IMG/VR virus record: IMGVR_UViG_3300027847_000800
Coordinates: 1-22,302 of that record
DNA: 22,302 bases
Direction: 5' to 3' (one strand)
DNA from: a virus
Under the pieces are notes generated by a model, which was given only the letters and a program-made list of their open reading frames with translations, did not search any database and had not been told where the DNA came from. Position numbers and translations under genes: made by a program. Every line of letters starts with the position of its first letter. Position 1 is the stretch's first letter. Below are positions 1 to 7,900 of the stretch, piece by piece.

Positions 1-517
1 CATCCATTGCAGATTTTCCCATTGCGATGTTGTCAGCACCAGAAACATCAGCTCCACCTAACGCTGAAAGACCAATCGCAATGTTTTGATCTGCAACTCC
101 GTCAGAAGCGGCTAATGCAGAACGTCCTATAGCGATATTGTCTGCACCATCTGGTGAAGCACTTAGTGCCAATCTTCCTATAGCTACGTTATCTGTTCCA
201 GTTGTTAAAGCATCACCAGAAGTTAGTCCCATTCCAATATTATTAGAACCAGCAGTTACAGCAGTTAATGCAGATTCACCAATTGCAATATTACCTTCAG
301 CTTGACCCGCACCACCACAAGCAAGTACTCCTGCACCTAATGCTAGTTGACCAATTGCTATATTCAGACAAGCGGTAGTACCAGCACCGAGTGCGTTTGT
401 TCCCAATACTACGTTACATTTTCCTGTAGTTATAGCATCACCAGCAGCACATCCAATTATAGAGTTTCCTACACCAGTAGTAACACCAACTGCAGCTCCC
501 CCTCCAATTGCAACGTT
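1..517 (-). repeat. Coding repeat array, NxAIG units
   Basis: The region encodes at least eight recognisable N-x-A-I-G type units in the partial fibre gene. At DNA level the units share words such as GCTATAGG and TCTGCATTA but are not identical, so this is an old or diverging protein repeat and not a recent tandem duplication. Confidence 0.7.
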
Positions 518-565
518 CCCCAATGCATCTTGTGTATCTACACCTGAAACTGTTCCTTTTGCCAT
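1..565 (-). CDS. Tail fibre-like protein with YadA-head-like NxAIG repeats, N-terminal part (partial)
   Basis: An open frame starts at ATG 565-563 and runs without a stop to the window edge, giving the first 188 residues of a longer protein. The start follows AGGAAA at 571-576. From residue 17 the protein consists of repeated units of the form N-x-[AI]-[IM]-G followed by [SLR]-A-L, for example NVAIG, NIAIGQLAL, NIAIGESAL, NIAIGRSAL and NIAMGKSAM, spaced roughly 20-30 residues. This resembles the left-handed beta-roll head of trimeric YadA-type adhesins and similar repeats in phage fibres. A pair of units (AAGDAITTGKCNVVLG and TSGDALTTGTDNVAIG) looks like an internal duplication. Four cysteines lie between residues 39 and 83. 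It is the last gene of the fibre cluster and may share the late promoter at 1121-1128 with the 148-residue gene. A receptor-binding or fibre-shaft role is inferred; the C-terminus is not visible. Confidence 0.8.
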   Translation of the reverse strand, partial: MAKGTVSGVDTQDALGNVAIGGGAAVGVTTGVGNSIIGCAAGDAITTGKCNVVLGTNALGAGTTACLNIAIGQLALGAGVLACGGAGQAEGNIAIGESALTAVTAGSNNIGMGLTSGDALTTGTDNVAIGRLALSASPDGADNIAIGRSALAASDGVADQNIAIGLSALGGADVSGADNIAMGKSAMD

Positions 566-570
566 TTTTA

Positions 571-576
571 TTTCCT
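571..576 (-). promoter_or_regulatory. Ribosome binding site of the partial fibre gene
   Basis: AGGAAA on the minus strand sits five bases before the ATG at 565. It supports this start for a gene whose frame is open to the window edge. Confidence 0.6.
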
Positions 577-581
577 AAAAT

Positions 582-607
582 ACTGGTGCTGAATGAACAA
601 CACCAGT
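582..607 (-). terminator. Hairpin between fibre genes, possible weak terminator
   Basis: A perfect seven-base inverted repeat (ACTGGTG / CACCAGT) encloses a 12-base loop in the 67-base spacer between the 148-residue gene and the partial fibre gene. On the transcribed strand it is followed by ATTTT and then the ribosome binding site. The T-run is short, so full termination is doubtful. It could be a partial terminator, an RNA-processing or stability element, or chance. Confidence 0.35.
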
Positions 608-632
608 TATATTATTATTATGTTACTTACTA

Positions 633-1079
633 TTATGCAACGTCATCTAAAAGTGCTGCAACAATACAATCAGCTGTTCCTGTGGATGTAATTGCATGAA
701 CAGCAGCTACTGTTGTAAGTGTAAGTCTTGCATACCAACTTTCACCAGGCCCAACATAGATATTTCCTGTAGCGGCTGCAGCAGTTCCAGCAGCAATATT
801 AATATAAACAGATGTAGTCGCATGAGTGTTCTGTATGAATATAAACTTGACTGTATCCGCAGTATGAACTGCCGTAGGTGCTGTATCATCATCGACTGCT
901 GTATAATCTGTAAAATACCCAGCAATTAAATCAGTTGAAGCGGCACTTACGGAAGTGAATTTGTAATACCATTTCTCGGTTGAATCGGCAGGAGTAACGG
1001 TCATTGCTCCTGAGATAGTTTTAGCAATCTCGTCTGGTAATACGGTAAATGTTCCTGAGACTGTTGCAGCATCTGCCAT
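633..1079 (-). CDS. Small beta-rich virion-type protein, unknown function
   Basis: A 148-residue protein beginning MADAATVSGTF. It is rich in Thr, Ala and Val with very few Lys or Arg, as is usual for phage surface proteins. The C-terminal half reads as alternating beta strands (VKFIFIQNTHATTSVYINI, then a GPGESW turn), a pattern seen in small structural proteins encoded beside marine phage fibre genes; that comparison is from memory. There is no signal peptide or membrane segment. The start is well supported: AGGAG at 1088-1092, eight bases before the ATG. A perfect T4-type late promoter lies 41 bases upstream (1121-1128). It sits between two fibre-like genes, so a fibre-associated, adaptor or decoration role is plausible but not shown. 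Confidence 0.75.
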   Translation of the reverse strand: MADAATVSGTFTVLPDEIAKTISGAMTVTPADSTEKWYYKFTSVSAASTDLIAGYFTDYTAVDDDTAPTAVHTADTVKFIFIQNTHATTSVYINIAAGTAAAATGNIYVGPGESWYARLTLTTVAAVHAITSTGTADCIVAALLDDVA

Positions 1080-1120
1080 TTTGTTTTCTCCTAAAGTTTA
1101 TTTAAAGTTCTTATTATTAT

Positions 1121-1128
1121 TATTTATA
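1121..1128 (-). promoter_or_regulatory. T4-type late promoter (TATAAATA)
   Basis: A perfect match on the minus strand to the T4 late promoter -10 box, which is used by host RNA polymerase with the phage sigma-like factor gp55. It begins one base after the stop codon of the 395-residue gene and lies 41 bases before the ATG at 1079, leaving room for a short leader with the AGGAG site. It probably drives the 148-residue gene and the partial fibre gene. Confidence 0.7.
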
Positions 1129-1129
1129 T

Positions 1130-2317
1130 TTAATTACTTATTGCACTAGCTTTAAAACCAGCAACTATTGAATATCCTGCACGATTTGCCAAGTAAACAT
1201 ACCAACCACTCGCATCAGCTGTTATTCCTACACCAACATTTCCATCTGTCATATCCGAAGCTGCAGAATAACCATCTTCATCTAATACTTCAAAGGTACT
1301 AGCAATATTACCAGCATCAGCGATAGTATGAAGATAACAATCTGCTGGAACTGCTTTTTCTGCACGAACAAAGAAATTTGCTATTCGATAAGCGTCATTC
1401 GTAGCGGTTACGTGCCTCACTGAAACTTGTAACTGAAATGCTGCAGTAGTGCTGTTGACCAAATCTGAACTTGATAACAACAGATTGTGTGTATCATCTG
1501 TTACTGTAATTCCTGTTCGTTGTACTTCTCCATCAGCTGCTGTAACATAAGAACCAAAATGTCTTATTGCAATTTGATGACCTGTGGCAATGTTTACTGT
1601 TTTATCAAGTGTAATTCGTTGTTGGTCTCTGTAATAATCGGTGTCTTCGACTAACAACAACCCATTGAGATAAACCATAGCATGATTTACAACAGTCAGA
1701 TTTGGAACAGTTAGACTAAAAACTACATCGTAAGTTACATCAGCATCAGAGTCTCCACCAAATGAGAGTGCATTTCCATCAATATCTGTTAGAACAACAT
1801 TACCTGAATCTGTTACAGTTAAAACTTTGTATCTTCCAGCTGCGATTGTATCTGTTCCAGTAGCAGAAATAACACTAATCACATCTCCAACAACTAATCC
1901 GTGAGAACCTTTAATAAGTGTATCCGCCGATGTATCGTAATCTCCGTCTGTTACTCTTGATGTTGCGTGTAAAGTTGTTTCTGCTGCTATTACTGCATGA
2001 TCAATCTCTTGCATTGTTTGGGGTAAAGTTGGATTCTGAAACGCATAAGAAACAACTTCTATAATATCAGTAGAGGCAACGGCTGTATTAAAAGTTATTG
2101 TATTAGTTCCTGAAAGAACATAATCTCCCCCAGCACCAGAAGCCCCTTCTCTAAGCATTGCTCCGTTGAGATACACAAAACACGCTTGTTGGTCAAATGC
2201 TTCTGACGGATTCAGAACAGTGCCACCAGCTGCGGCAGAACCTAAATGTGTGCTCCGGCGCAAATGTTGTTTTGCGTTGTCTAGACCCCGAAATCCCGAT
2301 ATGTATTTAATTCCCAT
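1130..2317 (-). CDS. Tail fibre-like protein with duplicated YLNG modules
   Basis: A 395-residue protein. Two copies of a fibre-type beta module can be seen: residues about 47-92 (FVYLNGAMLREG, GDYVLSGTNTITF, then DIIEVVSY) and residues about 213-256 (AMVYLNGLLLVEDTDYY, RITL, then HQIAIRHFGS). The [VY]YLNG-x-L-L...DY pattern recurs in phage tail fibres. Between them, residues about 137-181 hold a SHGLxxGDxIxVxxATGTD segment also found in the neighbouring 672-residue fibre. The C-terminal third (after about 260) has no recognised domain. Start: AGGA lies nine bases before the ATG, 19 bases after the preceding stop. The frame ends at 1130, immediately before the late promoter of the next gene. 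It is most likely a fibre or fibre-tip component; the exact role is unknown. Confidence 0.75.
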   Translation of the reverse strand: MGIKYISGFRGLDNAKQHLRRSTHLGSAAAGGTVLNPSEAFDQQACFVYLNGAMLREGASGAGGDYVLSGTNTITFNTAVASTDIIEVVSYAFQNPTLPQTMQEIDHAVIAAETTLHATSRVTDGDYDTSADTLIKGSHGLVVGDVISVISATGTDTIAAGRYKVLTVTDSGNVVLTDIDGNALSFGGDSDADVTYDVVFSLTVPNLTVVNHAMVYLNGLLLVEDTDYYRDQQRITLDKTVNIATGHQIAIRHFGSYVTAADGEVQRTGITVTDDTHNLLLSSSDLVNSTTAAFQLQVSVRHVTATNDAYRIANFFVRAEKAVPADCYLHTIADAGNIASTFEVLDEDGYSAASDMTDGNVGVGITADASGWYVYLANRAGYSIVAGFKASAISN

Positions 2318-2336
2318 TTACTTTAATCCTATGTAA

Positions 2337-2699
2337 TTAAGCATCGAAAAGAACTGATAATATTGCATCAGCACCTGAAGCAGTATCCGACACGACTGAT
2401 ATATCATCGTTGCCCACCAAAACTATTTTACCTTGAACGATTTCTACAGCATCCCCTGCTGGAATAGTGAGTGTTTTAGCAAGGTGTGTCGTTTTACTTC
2501 CAGCTTGTTGATAGTGAACTACGTCCACTGCAATAGAAGTTGTCAAAATGTTTGAAATCATCAAACCAACCATGATTACTGCTTTACCAGAAGTCAATCC
2601 TTGTATTCCACCACCAAACGAACCAGAACTTTGACTTACAAGATAGTATGCCGTAGTTCCTATGGCTTGTGCTGTATGATTTTTAAATTGTGTTGCCAT
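2337..2699 (-). CDS. Small beta-rich virion-type protein, unknown function
   Basis: A 120-residue protein, MATQFKNHTAQAIGTT at its start. The second half carries a pattern of beta strands, LTIPAGDAVEIVQGKIVLV followed by GNDDISVVSD and a hydrophobic end (ILSVLFDA). Small proteins with an IPxGxxxEIxxGKIVL core are common next to fibre genes of marine T4-like phages and are usually listed as structural or hypothetical (recalled, not searched). There are no Cys residues, no signal peptide and no membrane helix. An AAAGAGAT site precedes the ATG, and a near-consensus late promoter (2737-2744) lies 37 bases upstream. It is followed after 19 bases by the 395-residue fibre-like gene, so the two probably form one unit. 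A fibre adaptor or capsid/tail decoration role would both fit. Confidence 0.72.
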   Translation of the reverse strand: MATQFKNHTAQAIGTTAYYLVSQSSGSFGGGIQGLTSGKAVIMVGLMISNILTTSIAVDVVHYQQAGSKTTHLAKTLTIPAGDAVEIVQGKIVLVGNDDISVVSDTASGADAILSVLFDA

Positions 2700-2736
2700 T
2701 TTTTAATCTCTTTATTAATTAAGTGTTTCTAATAAC

Positions 2737-2744
2737 TATTTATC
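2737..2744 (-). promoter_or_regulatory. Probable T4-type late promoter (GATAAATA)
   Basis: A seven-of-eight match to TATAAATA on the minus strand. It overlaps the stop codon of the tail fibre gene (TAA at 2740-2742) and lies 37 bases before the ATG of the 120-residue gene. This is the same geometry as the perfect boxes at 13468-13475 and 1121-1128, which is why the mismatch is accepted. Confidence 0.5.
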
Positions 2745-4758
2745 CCAATGCAATTGCGATAGCAGTAGCGAATGTTTCGGTTGATATATTCTCATATGTT
2801 GTTCCGACAGTAACACCTTCTATTTTTGAATTATCGGTATTATATCGTAACGCTCCTGTTGTAGCAGCAGGTACAGTTGCGGATGCTGTAGAAGCAGGTT
2901 TTTGTGCAGACGTTCCTTTTGGAAGTACAAGTTGTCCTGTATCGTCTATATTGAATGAAGCATTAACTTCCCAATAGTTATCAGTATCATCCCATTTGAT
3001 TTTATGAACACCAGTATCGCCCGGAACATATATTCCTGCGTCATCTACAAGTGCATCTGTTTGAGGCCCGACCCACGAAATTGTTCCTGTAGAGTTACTA
3101 ACAATATTAGTACCGTCTTTATCAGCGAGAGTAAAAGTATTGCCATCTGTCACAGTAACTTTTACAATATTTTCAGCAAAAGTTTCGGTTTGAGAAGATG
3201 TTAGACCAGTTCCAGTTGCTGTTACTAGAAAAATAATGTCATCAGAAGATAGTCCATGACTAGCAGATGTTACAACTGGTGGTGTAGCAGCAGTATATGT
3301 TGCTCCGGCGGTTACAGCACTTTGTGTTCCGAGAACTAATGTCTTGTCTTTTACTACTGTGGTTGTTGTATTGATTTCGGAAGTTGCACCAGATACAGAA
3401 AGGTTTCCAGTAACAACAAAATCACCGGCGATTGTTAGGTCATTTCCTATTGTCGCGTCACCGGCTTGTGTAACACTAAAAATATCAGCAGAAGAGTTTG
3501 CAACTTGAAAAATCTTGGTGCCGGCAACAGCGGAATCACTTCTCATGTAAAGAGTTGGCCCTGTAGATGCACCATCACTTACAAATGAAACTAGGTTACT
3601 TGAGTGTGTTCCAGCAGAGTTTATCGATAATGCTGAACCAGTAGTCAAACTTCCTGATGTTATATTGAATGTGTTCTTTGTTGTGTGAGAAGAAACAATA
3701 TCGAGTGAAGCGTTTCCTGTTGCTTTAGTGGATGTGATTTTCACACCGTATCCCGCATCCGATAAAACATTAAGAACTGTCGAACCAGCAGCATCAGCGT
3801 GTTCTTGTCTGAAATCAACAACGTTTCTTGTATCAGTAGCAGCACCAGTTGATTCGACTCTGAGAGCAGAGCCAGTTGTTAATGCAGAACCAGTAACATC
3901 GATAATTGTTCCAGTTGTCATTACCGAATCAACTACAACAGCATTTGCGGTAGTATGAGCTGAATCTATCTCAAATGAAGGAAGTCCAGTTGCAAGGGTA
4001 GAATCGACGAAAATACCCCGACCACCATCAGACTTAATCGATAATGCGGTGGTTGCAACGGCTGCAGGAGCATCATTGGTAATTTGAACTAATTTTCTTT
4101 CGGTGGTATCTGTTGATGTCGATGAAACAGTAAGTGGTGTTCCAGTAGTAAGACCATTGTTTATAATGGTAGCAGTATTTCCTGCACCAGCTGCAGATGT
4201 TACTGAAAATACATTCGCAGTAATACCAGAAGCAGCAGTGATTGTTTGTTGTGAGTTGAAAATATGTGCGAAGTTTTTTGCAGTAGAACCAAGCATAGAT
4301 CCTACGGATACTCCACTTCCAGCAGAAACGTTTGTAGTTGGAATAACATTAGTTGAAAGAGTAGCATTTACGGATACAATATCATCACTTGTACTACCTA
4401 TGACAGTATTCCCATTAACTGTCATATCTGTATCAACAGTCAAATCAGCCGCAAATTTTGAAGTCAAAGTTGCGTAAATTCCACCAGTTGTGAGGATTGA
4501 CGCTTTTGTTCCATCCGATGCAGCGGCCAAAGCAGAGGTTATGTTCAGTGCTGTTGTAGTGGTATCGTGTGTAACCGAAATAGTATTCAAAGTGGCCGCA
4601 TTAGCAACATAACTTGAATCGTCATCACGAAAAACTATTGTATTAGCAGTGATTGCGTTTGTACCTTGATTGAGAGTGGTATTCACTTCGTTGGTACGGA
4701 TTCTCCAAGTATCAAACGTATCCGTTACTGCTACATTACTTCTATTTACGCCTGCCAT
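2740..4758 (-). CDS. Tail fibre protein with tandem beta repeats
   Basis: A 672-residue Thr/Ser/Ala-rich protein with a modular fibre layout. The N-terminus (residues about 11-32, VTDTFDTWRIRTNEVN) matches the attachment segment of many phage fibres. A long repetitive shaft follows, including a 90-residue tandem repeat (copies from residues 238 and 328, and a degenerate one from about 402) with shared LTTGSAL and SDxGxG blocks. Residues about 446-470 hold the common fibre motif LSVSGATSEINTTT followed by VVKDKTLVLG. Residues about 498-545 form a SHGL-type module. The end (about 633-672) has GALRYNTDNSKIEG, a frequent fibre C-terminal signature. AAAGAGAT precedes the ATG, which overlaps the 83-residue gene by 13 bases. 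A perfect late box lies 94 bases upstream. The protein probably trimerises and contributes to host recognition; no chaperone gene is obvious. Confidence 0.85.
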   Translation of the reverse strand: MAGVNRSNVAVTDTFDTWRIRTNEVNTTLNQGTNAITANTIVFRDDDSSYVANAATLNTISVTHDTTTTALNITSALAAASDGTKASILTTGGIYATLTSKFAADLTVDTDMTVNGNTVIGSTSDDIVSVNATLSTNVIPTTNVSAGSGVSVGSMLGSTAKNFAHIFNSQQTITAASGITANVFSVTSAAGAGNTATIINNGLTTGTPLTVSSTSTDTTERKLVQITNDAPAAVATTALSIKSDGGRGIFVDSTLATGLPSFEIDSAHTTANAVVVDSVMTTGTIIDVTGSALTTGSALRVESTGAATDTRNVVDFRQEHADAAGSTVLNVLSDAGYGVKITSTKATGNASLDIVSSHTTKNTFNITSGSLTTGSALSINSAGTHSSNLVSFVSDGASTGPTLYMRSDSAVAGTKIFQVANSSADIFSVTQAGDATIGNDLTIAGDFVVTGNLSVSGATSEINTTTTVVKDKTLVLGTQSAVTAGATYTAATPPVVTSASHGLSSDDIIFLVTATGTGLTSSQTETFAENIVKVTVTDGNTFTLADKDGTNIVSNSTGTISWVGPQTDALVDDAGIYVPGDTGVHKIKWDDTDNYWEVNASFNIDDTGQLVLPKGTSAQKPASTASATVPAATTGALRYNTDNSKIEGVTVGTTYENISTETFATAIAIALG
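3556..4047 (-). repeat. 90-residue tandem protein repeat in the fibre shaft
   Basis: Copy one starts at 4047 (ALSIKSDGGRGIFV) and copy two exactly 270 bases later at 3777 (VLNVLSDAGYGVKI). Matching blocks follow in the same order: STLATG / STKATG, SAHTTANA / SSHTTKNT, and SALTTGSALRVES / GSLTTGSALSINS. A weaker third start (TLYMRSDSAVAGT) occurs 222 bases further on at 3555. Most synonymous positions differ, so the duplication is not recent. Confidence 0.75.
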
Positions 4759-4997
4759 TTGTTATCTCTTTCGATGTGATCTTGTAGTAGTTGTCGTATT
4801 TCAGTAATTTCATCACGAAGCGACAAACATTGTTGTATCTGTTCCTTCATAATATTTATATCATTTAATTTATTATGAATTTCCATTTTCTTGTGATATT
4901 CTTCTCTATTTGCCATAAGGCTTGCTCTGTCGTTTGACAATAGAGCATTGTTGTTTAAATCTCTTACTAATCCTGACTTATCTGTTTTGACTAACAT
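4746..4997 (-). CDS. Small coiled-coil protein, unknown function
   Basis: An 83-residue protein. The N-terminal part (LVKTDKSGLVRDLNNNALLS) resembles a short head seen in small proteins between structural genes of marine T4-like phages, which read roughly as 'L-[IV]-[RK]-D-x-x-T/N-x-A-L-L'. From about residue 30 onward it is charged and helical with heptad spacing (IMKEQIQQCLSLRDEITEIR, then QLLQDHIE), suggesting a coiled coil. Such proteins could serve as linkers or assembly factors; no function is established here. The ATG lies one base after the TAG stop of the giant upstream gene, and its 3' end overlaps the fibre start by 13 bases, so the three are probably translationally coupled. It has one cysteine and no membrane segment. 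Confidence 0.78.
   Translation of the reverse strand: MLVKTDKSGLVRDLNNNALLSNDRASLMANREEYHKKMEIHNKLNDINIMKEQIQQCLSLRDEITEIRQLLQDHIERDNKWQA
4853..4860 (-). promoter_or_regulatory. T4-type late promoter (TATAAATA) inside the 83-residue gene
   Basis: A perfect late -10 box on the coding strand, inside the coiled-coil gene, 94 bases before the ATG of the tail fibre. It could give the fibre its own late transcript apart from the giant upstream gene. Because it lies in coding sequence (Ile-Asn-Ile codons), chance occurrence is more likely than for the intergenic boxes. Confidence 0.45.
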
Positions 4998-4998
4998 A

Positions 4999-7900
4999 CT
5001 AGAAATCCAGTGCTATTGCTTTCATGTCTTTAATTTTAGGAATCACCGTACTCGATGACGCTGCCAAAACAATTTTTAATGAGAATGTTTTAAACTTATC
5101 ATATGTCTGACCGCCAGAAATATAAGTGATAGCACCATCAACAGATTTATAAGAATACTGATTTATTATACTCTCATTTGCAGAAATTAAATTTGAATCT
5201 GTTTCTTGTGTCATCAAGACGTATGGTTTTTCTTCAAAATCGCCAGGATCTTCAGCGTTCCAAACTCTGTAATAAACCTTGATTTCCGTATCTTTTGGTT
5301 TGTAAGCATTTAGAATAACTCTTATATCCTGAGCATCAAATCCATCTTCTAGGTTTACTCTTCGTGTAATGTATCGTGACTTAGAGTTACCACCAGAAGC
5401 GTTCAATTCACTCTGAACAGTTGCTGTAGCATGGTTTGAACCAGTAACTGCATCAGATAATGTTAGAGTTGGTGTTTCGTAATATCCAGTACCACCATTA
5501 GTGACAGTTATTGCAGTGACAACATTCGCAGAAACGGTTACAGATGCTGTAGCAGTTGTTCCAGATGTTGGAGCAGAAAAGGTTGCAGTAGCACCAGAAG
5601 CGGGATATCCTGCACCACCGTTTGTGATAACGATATCAGAGTTCGCAAGTGAACCTAAGTTTACTTGGTTTTCTACTGTAATAAGATTGATTCTCGACAA
5701 ATCGATTGCTGGAGAAATCTTAGTGTCAGTAGTTGATATCGTAGCACGTAAGTAAAAGTTATTGGCAGCGTATGAGTTCAATCCAGTTGTACTCACAGCA
5801 GCTGCTGTCTTTTTCTGTGTAGAAAGTGTTATATTCTTATTTGCTGAGAAACTAGTAAATGTAGCGTCTATCTGTGCAGTTCTATTAGCATCAGATGCAA
5901 CAGTCTTCGACTCATCGATGCCCCTGAAGGAATAGTCGATAGAAGTGTTAGAGAACGTCAACTCACTCGTTGATAGCTTAAACACATCGTAGTTGATGCC
6001 AGAAGTGTTGCCAGACAAAGGTTCTGCAATACTAGACAGATATACCGCGTGTGTGCCTGTGTTGAATTCACATCTGTTCACTCTGAACATCATTTGTTTT
6101 TCAACGTTTGGTTGCCAAATAGAAGAGTTCTGAGGTTGATAGAAAGATGCAACAAATGGTTGTTGTGAAACTTTTATGTCTGTTGTATTCTTTACTGTCT
6201 CTCCTAAGTTTGCAATATGAACACTATAAGCATCAGAAGGTGTGGTCAAAACAATAGCGTATTCATCTGGATACAGATAAACTGGTGACTCAAAAGTAAA
6301 CCTTGTAAATGTTGCATCTGTTGCAACACTTGGTGCTGATGAGTTTGCAGTTGCATCCGATGGATTCAGTATTACTTCAGAGAAAGGAATAATCTGTGAA
6401 GAACTAGGAACTTCGTTGATTACTGGCCTCAGTTGAAGAGTGACCGGCATCGTCGCATCTACTGTAGAAAAGAATATGTCTATACTACTTGCATATATTC
6501 CATTTTCATGTTCACTCTTGTCAACTATGAATGTCTGTGAAAGTGGGTTTATCCAGTTAGTTGATGTGGAAACACGATTGATTGTATCCTGTGTTACGTT
6601 CTTTTCTTTTACGTTTTCTCGTTTTGCGTCCATCGGTCTTGTTGATGACATTCTTCCTGTGCGAGATTCAAGAAGACCCTGAACTCTAAAGATTCGTTCA
6701 GCAACCGATTCTGTGCTTGCAATGGTATCTGTCGAACTATCTGTTAGACGGAAAAGTCTTTCTCCGACTCTAAACGTATTCTCAGGAATAACCAGTTCAC
6801 CAGCAACCACACCATTTCTATCAGCTTGTAACGCGGTAGAAAATGTAGGATTATTTGTCGCTACTGCCGAAACGTTACCATTTGATTTAGCAGAACCAGT
6901 TCCTGTGAAAAGTTCACCAGTAGCAAACCCACCGGCTCCTGTAACGGTAACAGAAGTTGTTCCCGAACTAATGTATATCCCACTAGTAGCACCAACTACA
7001 GAAGTTGTTGTTGTTCCAAAGTCACCTGAAATACTATTTACAGTTATTGTAGCTGCAGTAGCATTTACTGATTGTAACGTTGCTGTCGCGGTAGTCGTTG
7101 AGTTTGAAAATGTAATACTTTCACCTATAACAGCATCTGGATCAACAAGATGAGTATTAGCAGATAAAGTAACTGTTTGAATGATATCACCAATTATTAC
7201 ACTTGATGAGTTTTGATAAAGTGAAACTCCTGTTGCTCCACTCGAACCAGTTACAGTTTGTTTATCTCCCCCTGTACCAAAAACACCAGAGTTAGCAGAA
7301 CCTGTGTTTGCTGTATAAGATAGAACATATCCCTGTTTTGTATTCGCACTTACTAATGTGTTATCGAAATAAGGATAGAACGTGCCGTTTGGTTTCACAC
7401 CCCTTGCAACAAATGATATTGTCTGTTGTCGAATGTAAGGAACTATGGTAATACTGACTGTTCTATTTCCCACAGCTCTTTTTATTGTCTCAGGTGGTGT
7501 AGATGAAATTATACCAGTTCGTGTTTTGTTTTTACTTGTGACATTTGTGTCTCTGGAAATAGTATTTGATGTTGTTCCTGTTTTACGACTCTTAATCAAA
7601 TTGTCGTTGTTTACCTGAACACCACTCCAAGTGAAACTCCAATCATCCCATTGTTTATCAAATCCGTTGTTGTTTCCCTGAACCCAATGGTCATTCAAAC
7701 CCTCAAGATTGATAAGAACAGTTGGGCGACCAGTTTCTGCAAACCAAACATCATTTGGTGGAGCAAGGGTCAACTGTCCGTTGAACTGAGTTGTTGAATA
7801 TGGATTGATTGTTTCTGTGTTACTCGCAAGTGGTTGAACAACAAGATTTGCAGAACTATAAGCAAGTGTAATCAAATCTCCTGTTTTTGCCGTATTCGCA

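Noticed and set aside
1-517. CRISPR array or DNA-level direct repeats at the left end
   Set aside because: The repetition follows the reading frame and codes for NxAIG protein units of variable length and sequence. There are no constant repeats with unique spacers.
707-925. Minus-strand frame of 72 codons inside the 148-residue gene
   Set aside because: It is an out-of-frame shadow of a gene with a strong ribosome binding site and late promoter.
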